From: RYN-230 sp963829725
GTDB lineage: Bacteria > Actinomycetota > Actinomycetes > Streptosporangiales > Streptosporangiaceae
DNA: 64,000 bases
Assembly: GCA_963829725.1 (NCBI GenBank)
Contig: CAWHJW010000003.1
Coordinates: 1 to 64,000 of the forward strand
Direction of reading: 5' to 3'
Under the pieces are notes generated by a model, which did not search any database, was not told the DNA's origin, and saw only the letters and a program-made list of their open reading frames with translations. Made by a program: the position numbers and the translations under genes. Shown here one piece after another: positions 57,604 to 64,000 of this stretch (positions are counted from its first letter, which is position 1; the number at the start of each line of letters is the position of its first letter).

Positions 57604-59900
57604 CCCAGGCTGATCCCGCCGTCGTTCGGCGGTACCCGCGAATGGGTCAGTACCCGGAACCCGCTGCCTTCCAGCAGGCCCGCCGCCTTCTCCAGCAGCA
57701 GGACGTTCTGGAACACCCCGCCGGACAGCGCCACCGTGCCCAGCCCCGACGATTCACGGAGCAGCAGGCACACCTCGACGATCATGGCGGCCACACCGTG
57801 ATGGAAGCGGGCGGCGATGACGTCAGCAGGCTGGCCGTCCAGCAGGTCCTCGGCGGCGGCGCGGAACAGGTCAGCCCCGGCCACGGTCAGCGGGGCGCCC
57901 GGGGTGATCGCGGCCCGGTACGTACCCGAAGGCGGGACCGCCGCCCAGGCGGCCGCGGCCCGTTGCTCGAGTTCCACCGCGGCCTGCCCCTCGTAGCTGA
58001 TCGAGTCCCGCACCCCGACCAGCGCGGCCACCGCGTCGAACAGCCGTCCAGCGCTGGAGGTCACCGGCGCGTTGATGCCCCGGCGGCTCATCGCCAGCAC
58101 GTCCGCCCACGAGCGCGCCTGGCGCGCGGCCACCGGCAGGCGGTCCAGGGCGTCCAGCCGCCCGTCCGGGTACGCGGCGTCCAGGTACGCGGCGGCCATC
58201 CGCCATGGCTGCCGGATCGCCGCGGTGCCCCCCGGCATCGGCGCGCCGGCCAGGTGACCGGCGCGCTCGAAGCCGGCCAGGTCGGCGAGCAGGAACTCGC
58301 CGCCCCACAGGGAGCCGTCCGTGCCGTAGCCGGTGCCGTCGAAGGCCACCCCGATGACCGGGCCGTCCTCGCCGTTGTCGGCCAGGCACGAGGCGATGTG
58401 CGCATGATGGTGCTGCACCCCGACCAGGGCGGCGCCGTCGAGGTCCATCGCGTACTTGGTGGACAGGTACTCCGGGTGCAGGTCGTGCGCGACCAGCTGG
58501 GGGGTGATCCCGAACAGCCGGCCGAAGTGCTCGATGCCCTCGGTGAACGAGCGCAGCGTCTCATAGTTCTCCAGGTCACCGATGTGGTGCGAGAGGAACG
58601 CCCGGTCCTCGCTGCCCAGGCAGAACGTGTTCTTCAGCTCGGCGCCGCAGGCCAGCACCGGGCGGCGGAACCGGCCGCGGACGGGCAGCGGCTCCGGCAC
58701 GTAGCCGCGGGAACGGCGCAGCATGGTCACCCGGCCGCGCAGCGGCCGGACCACTGAGTCGTCCGCCGCGATATGGATGGCCCGGTCGTGGCCGAGGAAG
58801 CCGTCCGCGATGCCGCCGAGCCGGCTCAGCGCATCGTCGTCGGTATAGGCGATCGGCTCGTCGGACACATTGCCGCTGGTCAGCACGAGCGGGACGGCGA
58901 CGTCACGGAGCAGCAGGTGGTGCAGCGGCGTATACGGCAGCATCAGGCCGAGATACCGGTTACCGGGCGCCACCGCGTCCGCGACCGGCGCCGGGCGGCC
59001 GGGCCGCCGGGGCAGCAGCACGATCGGCCGCGCCGCGCTGGCCAGCACCCGCTCCGCGGTGGCATCGACCTGGCACAGCGCCCGTGCGGCGGCCAGGTCG
59101 CCGACCATCACCGCGAACGGCTTGTCCTCGCGGTGCTTGCGGGCGCGTAGCCGGGCCGCGGCGTCCTGGCTGGTGGCGTCGGCGGCCAGGTGGTACCCGC
59201 CGAGGCCCTTGACCGCCAGTACCCGCCCCGCGCGCAGCGCCCGCGCGGCCGCGGCCAGCACGCCAGCCGCCGGCTCCCCGCCGGCCCCGGATGCCGCCCC
59301 GGCCAGGCCGGCGCCGCCCCGGTCGCGCAGCCACAGCCGCGGCCCGCAGGCCGGGCAGCAGGTCGGCTGGGCGTGGAACCGGCGGTCCGCCGGGTCGTGG
59401 TACTCCGCAGCACAGGCCGGGCACATGGTGAAGGCGGCCATCGTGGTCAGCGGCCGGTCGTAGGGCACGTCGCGCACGATGGTGAACCGGGGACCGCAGT
59501 TCGTGCAGTTGATGAACGGGTAGCCGAACCGGCGGTCCGCCGGGTCGGCGAGTTCCCGCAGGCAGTCCGCGCAGGTGGCGCTGTCCGCAGAGACCAGCGC
59601 CCGGCGCTGGCCGGCCTGGCCGCTGGCCACGATCGCGAAGCCCGTGGCGCCCAGCGGGGCAACGGCGCGCGCGCTCACCCGCTCCACCCGCGCCAGCGGC
59701 GGCGCGCCGGCCTGCACCGAGAACAGGAACTTCTCAACGGCCTCCGCCGGGCCCTCGACTTCGGCGAAAACTCCGTCTACGTCGTTGCCCACCCATCCGG
59801 CCAGTCCCAGCCGGGTGGCCAGCGCGTAGACGAACGGGCGGAACCCGACGCCCTGCACCACGCCCTGAACCCGGACCGACGTCCGGACCGTGCTGGCCAT
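57555..59900 (-). CDS. hypF: Carbamoyltransferase HypF
   Basis: 781 residues, full length. Domains in order: acylphosphatase-like 5-95 (VQGVVQGVGFRPFVY), two C4 zinc fingers (CADCLREL...CTNCGPR and CPACAAEY...CCPACGP), YrdC-like region 205-390 (KGLGGYHLAADA, SGNVSDEPI), then the Kae1-like C-terminal part with HHHAHIASCLADNG, FDGTGYG and SGGVFQN. Makes the thiocarboxamide (later cyanide) ligand of [NiFe]-hydrogenase with HypE. No other hyp or hydrogenase gene is in the window, so it is either at the edge of a scattered set or working alone. Ends inside the LysR 3' end. Confidence 0.96.
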   Translation of the reverse strand: MASTVRTSVRVQGVVQGVGFRPFVYALATRLGLAGWVGNDVDGVFAEVEGPAEAVEKFLFSVQAGAPPLARVERVSARAVAPLGATGFAIVASGQAGQRRALVSADSATCADCLRELADPADRRFGYPFINCTNCGPRFTIVRDVPYDRPLTTMAAFTMCPACAAEYHDPADRRFHAQPTCCPACGPRLWLRDRGGAGLAGAASGAGGEPAAGVLAAAARALRAGRVLAVKGLGGYHLAADATSQDAAARLRARKHREDKPFAVMVGDLAAARALCQVDATAERVLASAARPIVLLPRRPGRPAPVADAVAPGNRYLGLMLPYTPLHHLLLRDVAVPLVLTSGNVSDEPIAYTDDDALSRLGGIADGFLGHDRAIHIAADDSVVRPLRGRVTMLRRSRGYVPEPLPVRGRFRRPVLACGAELKNTFCLGSEDRAFLSHHIGDLENYETLRSFTEGIEHFGRLFGITPQLVAHDLHPEYLSTKYAMDLDGAALVGVQHHHAHIASCLADNGEDGPVIGVAFDGTGYGTDGSLWGGEFLLADLAGFERAGHLAGAPMPGGTAAIRQPWRMAAAYLDAAYPDGRLDALDRLPVAARQARSWADVLAMSRRGINAPVTSSAGRLFDAVAALVGVRDSISYEGQAAVELEQRAAAAWAAVPPSGTYRAAITPGAPLTVAGADLFRAAAEDLLDGQPADVIAARFHHGVAAMIVEVCLLLRESSGLGTVALSGGVFQNVLLLEKAAGLLEGSGFRVLTHSRVPPNDGGISLGQAVVAAARDRAGQLP

Positions 59901-59904
59901 GACG

Positions 59905-60838
59905 CTAGTCTGCCCGCTCCCGGGCCAGCAGGCCTATCTCATCCGGGAGCGGCCTGCCCGGGCGGCCTGGCGCCGGGGCCGCGGGGGCGGCCCCGGCGAC
60001 GGCGGCACCGAGCAGCAGGACCAGCGGCGCGGAGCCCGGATCGGTGCAGGTGCCGGTCCAGAACTGGCCCATGCCCTGGCCGGCCACCCAGTAGATCACG
60101 GACAGGGTCATGCCCAGGATGACCGCCAGGCGGCCGGCCCGGCGGCCCAGCAGCCCGCCCAGGGCCGCCAGGGACTGGAGCAGTACCAGGTCAACGACCA
60201 CCGACACGCCGGTGCCAGGCACCAGGCCGGCCAGGCGGGCACCGCCCCCCGGCCAGCCAGCCGGGGGCATCCGCCGCCCTGGCGGTCAGGGACATGCCGA
60301 CCGCCGCGTTGGTATCCCGCCCGGGCAGCAGCTGGAGCACGGCCCCGCCGAGCCAGACGGCGGCCCATGCTTCTCGCACCCACCGGGGCGGCGGAACGCC
60401 CCGGCCGTCCCGGCCTCTCCCCGGGACGGCGGCCAGGGCCAGCACCGCGTACAGGAGCGCCGCGCCGGGCGCCCCGGTGAGCAGGTCGGCCTGGCCGCCG
60501 AGCAGGCCGCCGAGGCCCTCGCCCAGGTACCACACGCACAACGCCCACGCCACGGAGGCGGCCAGGGCCGGCCGCGCCCACTTCGGGTGCAGCACAGCGG
60601 CGCCCAGCGCCAGCTGCACCAGCCCGACGCCCACGCTGGCCAGGACTGGCTGCCGCCCCAGGAGCTGCGCGGTGGCCTCCAGCGGGCCCGAGACCAGGGT
60701 CGGCTGCCCGGCCCCCGCGGGCGCCGCCACCTGCACCGCGAACTGGCGGGTCAGCAGCGCGGGCTGGAACTGCAGCAGGCCGTCCAGGATCCACAGCAGC
60801 CCGAGCGCGATCCTGATGCCGCGGCGGGCCGGCCTCAC
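59905..60838 (-). pseudogene. Polytopic membrane protein, split by a frameshift
   Basis: Start GTG 60838, overlapping the GH6 stop (GTGA). The first frame gives RIALGLLWILDGLLQFQPAL, then several spans and AAVGMSLTARAADAPGWLAGG. At a run of six C at 60245-60250 (six G on the coding strand) the frame shifts; with one base fewer it continues GARLAGLVPGTGVSVVVDLV, then GRLAVILGMTLSVIYWVAGQ and GMGQFWTGTCTDPG, ending at 59905. In total about eight spans, DoxX-like in pattern. A one-base insertion in a G run is a typical sequencing error. Last gene of the glx operon. Confidence 0.7.
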
Positions 60839-61845
60839 CGGAGGTGACCGGCCTGAGCCAGGCGCAGGGCATAGCCGGGCCAGTACTGGCCGGCGGGTGG
60901 CCCGCCATTGCATGGCCCGTCGCTGGCCCCCGGATCCTTGACCCACAGGAAGGCATCGATCCCGGCGGGACCCGGGTTGAGCTTCGGCGCGGGACCCAGG
61001 GCCCGGCCCGGGGGGTTGCACCATTGCGGCGCATCGGGGCCGGCGTACGGGCCCCGGCCATTGCGGCTGGTATCCACCACGGCCGCGACCCCGCCGCCGA
61101 GATCGTGTTTCAGCCGCTGGCTCCAGCGCACCACCGTCCCGGTCCAGGCGAAGTTCGAGACATTCGCCGAGAACCCGCGCCCGTAGCGGATCCCGGCCGC
61201 CTCCAGCGGCCGCCGCAGCCGCGCCGGGTTACCGAACATCCCCGGGTTGCCCGCGTCGAGATAGACCTGGGCCTGCGGGAGCGCACCCAGCGTCCGCATC
61301 GCGTAGCGCAGCAGGCGGTACCGCTCCGCGGCCTGCGCCCGGCTCAGGCAGCCGCGGATGAGGTCCGGCAGGCCATCGGGCTCCACGATGACGATGCCCG
61401 GGCCGCCGCCGATGGCGGTGGCCAGCTGCCCGATCCAGTCCTGGTACGCCTGCGGCGAGAGGTCCAGGCCGACCGAGAACCGCCCGCACGCGTCGCGGTG
61501 GGGCACGTTGTAGGCGACGATCACCGGCACCGCATGTTTCCGCGCGGCAGCCACCGTGGCCTTCTTGACCTCGGCCATCTCCCCGGGCTGACCGGCCGCC
61601 CAGATACCGGACGGCGTGCCGGCCACCATGCGCAGCTCGGCCGCCTCCACCGGGTGCCCGTTGCCGGCCAGCAGCCGGGCCGCCGCGAAGAGCGGATTGC
61701 CGGGGAACGTGTACAGCCGACTCGCGGCCGCGTCTGACGGCGCGTCACAGCCTGCGGCGGCCAGTACCGTGGCCGCCGTCACGCAGGCCAGGGCGGCCGC
61801 GCGCACTTGCCCGGCCGCCACTGACCAGTGCCTGGGACGGTTCAT
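60835..61845 (-). CDS. Glycoside hydrolase family 6 lipoprotein (CslZ-like)
   Basis: 336 residues from ATG 61845, overlapping the glxA stop (ATGA). Lipoprotein signal with lipobox ending AAGC (Cys33). GH6 core: PVIVAYNVPHRDACGRFSVG, catalytic acid Asp157 in IVIVEPDG, YLDAGNPGMFG, FSANVSNFAWT and FLWVKDPGASDG. Cuts beta-1,4-glucan outside the cell. In Streptomyces the gene after glxA (cslZ) is such an endoglucanase, working with the CslA/GlxA glycan made at hyphal tips. The same order is seen here, which supports the name by position. Confidence 0.92.
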   Translation of the reverse strand: MNRPRHWSVAAGQVRAAALACVTAATVLAAAGCDAPSDAAASRLYTFPGNPLFAAARLLAGNGHPVEAAELRMVAGTPSGIWAAGQPGEMAEVKKATVAAARKHAVPVIVAYNVPHRDACGRFSVGLDLSPQAYQDWIGQLATAIGGGPGIVIVEPDGLPDLIRGCLSRAQAAERYRLLRYAMRTLGALPQAQVYLDAGNPGMFGNPARLRRPLEAAGIRYGRGFSANVSNFAWTGTVVRWSQRLKHDLGGGVAAVVDTSRNGRGPYAGPDAPQWCNPPGRALGPAPKLNPGPAGIDAFLWVKDPGASDGPCNGGPPAGQYWPGYALRLAQAGHLR

Positions 61846-63854
61846 GGGACGCGGACCCAGGCGGCCGGGGACGGGATTCCCCGCTGGGTGACCGCGAACA
61901 GCATGTAGTAGCTGGGGGGCACCAGGTTGGGATTCGAGGGCAGCGTGATCTCCAGCTTGCCCCGGCTGACCCGGACGAAGCTGACCGCGATCGAGCGCGC
62001 GTTGACGTCGGTCACATGCGTCGGGTTGTCCGGCCGCATCAGCCGCAGGTACTTGATGTCCGCGGCGGGGGAGACCTTGATCAGGTAGCGGTGGCCCAGG
62101 CGCATGACCCCTGGCGCCCTGAGGATCCGCGGGCGCGCGCCCCGGAACATGTAGGGCGGCAGGTAGACGTCGATTTCCTGGTTGAAGGTCTGCGGGGCCG
62201 TGTCCTGCTTGTTGCCGAACAGCGGGTTGCCGCCCAAGGTCAGGACGCTTCCGTCGGGCAGCAAGATCCCGCCGGAATGGTAGTCGCGCCCGGTGATCGG
62301 GCTGGCCGCCCAGGAGAATGAGTTGGTGGCCACATCGTAGATACGCGCGTCCCGGTTGTCGCTTCTGTGCATTCCGCGGTAATAGCGTGAGCCGTTGCTG
62401 ACGAACACCTCGTCGTCCGGCAGCAGCACGGTGATCGGGTACCGGGTCGGCCGGGCCAGGTCCGGCCCGCGTACCCAGTGCGGATCCGGGGCGGAGACAT
62501 TGATCAGCGCGGTGCGGGCGGTCGCGGTACTCGACTGGCCAACACCGCCGCCGCCGAGCACCATGACCGTCTGCTTCTGGGCGGGCGGCAGCAGAACCGA
62601 CGCGCTGGTCTCCAGGTTCTGCGGGCTCAGCATGCCCGGTACCGGGCGGAAACGGCCGGTACCCGGGTTCAGGAACCCGGGTGTCCGCCAGTTCGGCGTG
62701 GACGCGCCGTAGCCGGCGTTGGACCCGCTGAAGAACAGCTGCCCGTTCTCGGTCAGGAACGTGGCGGGATACGTGGGGAACCCATGGGCCGGGCCCATCG
62801 TCCAGCGATTGGTCCGTGGGTTGAACATCTCGCTGTTCATCTCGACCTGCCCCTGGCCGTCGAGCCCGGACATGGCCATGACCATCCCGTTGCCCATTTC
62901 GGCCAGCGTCGGGTACCAGCGGGCGTAGTGCAGCGAGTTGACCTTCACGAACCGTGAGGTCCGCACGTCGAAGATGTACGCGTCCTTGGTGCCCTGGAAG
63001 TTCTGCTTCTGCAGTGTCATCGGCGTGCCGATGCCGTACAGGTCCCGGTTGGCCTCCGGGCCGAGCAGGCCCTGGACCTGGTACCGCACGGACTTGGGCT
63101 GCAGCGAGCCGCGGCCTTTCCTGACCGCGTCCACCCACACGTTCTGCTGGCTGGCCACCAGGACAGGTGGCTGGCCGGCCCGGCCCGGGATCCTCCTGGC
63201 CTGCGGGATGGTCAGGGGGAAGGCGGACTTGAAGCGGGCGCCGTCCGGGGCGGTGAAGATGGTGCCCCGGGGCAGGTTCCACGGCTGCGTGGTGTCGTTG
63301 ACCACCGTCATGCTGCCGCCCGCGTGGGTGGGCTTGAGGTTCTCATACCGTGCGGTTCCGCCGGCGATGAGGATGTTGCCGTCCGGCAGTTCGATGTGCC
63401 CGGCGCAGAACAGGTCCCACGGGGTATGGATCAGCCGCTCTTTCATGGTCGCCGGGTTGAGCAGGAGGGTCTTGAACGTCCCGGCGTTGAAGAACGACTG
63501 GTCGTTCCCGGACCCCGCCATGATCAGCACATCGCCGTTATGCAGCAGGGTGGAATGAATCCCGTTCACCCGGAACCGGGCCGGGATGTCCAGCTTCCCC
63601 CACAGTCCGTACTTGGCCTCATAGGCAGGCCGGGTGATCTGGTACTGGTGATACCAGTTCGCCGCGGCGGCACCCAGCGTCGGCACGTTGACGGCCACCA
63701 CCGAGCAGCTGGCCAGGGCGGCTGCGGGGATGCCGAGGAATCGGCGGAGGGACCGCTTCACGCGCCTCCGGTGGGTGGCGGCGGCACCCCCGGGTGTGAA
63801 TGGCTCAGCCAACTGAATTCTCCCGTCTCGTGATGATTGACCAGAAATATGCAT
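61842..63854 (-). CDS. glxA: Copper radical oxidase GlxA
   Basis: 670 residues. N-terminal signal-anchor after RRRVKRSLRRFLG (span about 41-64), then Kelch propeller and DUF1929 domain. Ligands by position: Cys150 (DLFCAGH) for the Tyr-Cys cofactor with Tyr314 (ARWYPT), Tyr525-His526 (GRDYHSGG) and His613 (THVTDVNARSI). The end AAWVRVP matches Streptomyces GlxA. It oxidises a glycan made by CslA and is needed for surface glycan deposition and aerial growth in Streptomyces. Start ATG 63854 is two bases after the stop of the upstream gene. Followed by GH6 and a membrane gene with overlaps. Confidence 0.95.
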   Translation of the reverse strand: MHISGQSSRDGRIQLAEPFTPGGAAATHRRRVKRSLRRFLGIPAAALASCSVVAVNVPTLGAAAANWYHQYQITRPAYEAKYGLWGKLDIPARFRVNGIHSTLLHNGDVLIMAGSGNDQSFFNAGTFKTLLLNPATMKERLIHTPWDLFCAGHIELPDGNILIAGGTARYENLKPTHAGGSMTVVNDTTQPWNLPRGTIFTAPDGARFKSAFPLTIPQARRIPGRAGQPPVLVASQQNVWVDAVRKGRGSLQPKSVRYQVQGLLGPEANRDLYGIGTPMTLQKQNFQGTKDAYIFDVRTSRFVKVNSLHYARWYPTLAEMGNGMVMAMSGLDGQGQVEMNSEMFNPRTNRWTMGPAHGFPTYPATFLTENGQLFFSGSNAGYGASTPNWRTPGFLNPGTGRFRPVPGMLSPQNLETSASVLLPPAQKQTVMVLGGGGVGQSSTATARTALINVSAPDPHWVRGPDLARPTRYPITVLLPDDEVFVSNGSRYYRGMHRSDNRDARIYDVATNSFSWAASPITGRDYHSGGILLPDGSVLTLGGNPLFGNKQDTAPQTFNQEIDVYLPPYMFRGARPRILRAPGVMRLGHRYLIKVSPAADIKYLRLMRPDNPTHVTDVNARSIAVSFVRVSRGKLEITLPSNPNLVPPSYYMLFAVTQRGIPSPAAWVRVP

Positions 63855-63856
63855 GA

Positions 63857-64000
63857 TCAGGAAGGAAACGCCGGAAATGATCGCCGGTTAGTCGCCGGCC
63901 GCATCCGGGCCTGGCGCTGGCGGCGGGCACGGTCGATTAGCCAGATCGCCACGGGTGCCAGGCAGACCGCGAAGATGACCCCGGCCCAGGCCATCATCAT
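63857..64000 (-). CDS. C-terminal end of a membrane protein, probably CslA
   Basis: Only the last 47 codons are in the window; the gene continues past the right edge. They encode a membrane span (AWAGVIFAVCLAPVAIWLID) and a basic tail (RARRQRQARMRP), ending in TGA 63859 two bases before the glxA start. In known clusters cslA (cellulose-synthase-like GT2) directly precedes glxA, so this is probably its end. The part seen is too short to prove it. Confidence 0.5.
   Translation of the reverse strand: MMMAWAGVIFAVCLAPVAIWLIDRARRQRQARMRPATNRRSFPAFPS

Overview
The window is very GC-rich with dense, often overlapping genes (ATGA and GTGA stop-start overlaps, many GTG starts). It carries a lysine/alanine-tailed TopA, an MFS-thymidylate kinase fusion, a DUF5703 protein, a DinB/mycothiol-transferase-like protein, split LigD proteins and a glxA/GH6 cell-surface glycan cluster. 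Together these point to a filamentous actinomycete (Streptomyces or Streptosporangiales-like). I cannot name the genus from sequence alone. There are two intact tRNA genes and no rRNA or CRISPR array.

Layout. 1-4.6 kb: the end of an integrated mobile element (methyltransferase, small unknown proteins, a degenerate serine-recombinase domain overlapping a large serine integrase) whose integrase gene runs into the 3' end of a tRNA-Leu. 4.8-17.9 kb: mostly core genes (M20 peptidase, DUF5703, topA, MFS-tmk, holB, RicT/PSP1 protein, secreted S33 peptidase), interrupted at 13.7-15.4 kb by a DUF559 gene between two 62-bp repeats and by gene fragments. 18.1-23.9 kb: a graveyard beginning at tRNA-Thr, with an IS110 remnant, tRNA 3'-half fragments, prophage-like fragments and a decayed membrane gene. 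24-38 kb: mixed chromosomal genes (EEP-family protein, flippase/kinase-like membrane protein, glutathione peroxidase, solitary N6-adenine methyltransferase, MpaB-like oxygenase, UvrD-like helicase, LigD polymerase and ligase). 38-44 kb: a FadR-type GntR regulator, a Phd/RelE toxin-antitoxin pair, and IlvD/Edd dehydratase, Gfo/Idh/MocA and DapA-family genes that could form a sugar-acid route. 44-53 kb: a lipid-metabolism block (alpha/beta hydrolase, acyl-CoA ligase, WS/DGAT, patatin, SDR, second hydrolase, Baeyer-Villiger monooxygenase, TetR) that resembles the mycobacterial mymA operon in content. 53-55 kb: an HTH regulator coupled to a ClpP-like protein lacking all three catalytic residues, followed by a methyltransferase. 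55.5-60 kb: aldo/keto reductase, LysR, hypF. 60-64 kb: membrane protein, GH6 hydrolase, glxA and the end of one more membrane gene, in one coupled minus-strand operon matching the known csl/glx locus.

The most unusual signals are two far-apart 46-nt palindromes that differ by compensated base-pair changes, the repeat-flanked DUF559 unit, and the HTH plus dead-ClpP pair. At least four otherwise healthy genes are split by single-base indels, mostly beside G or C runs. Sequencing error must be excluded before calling them pseudogenes.
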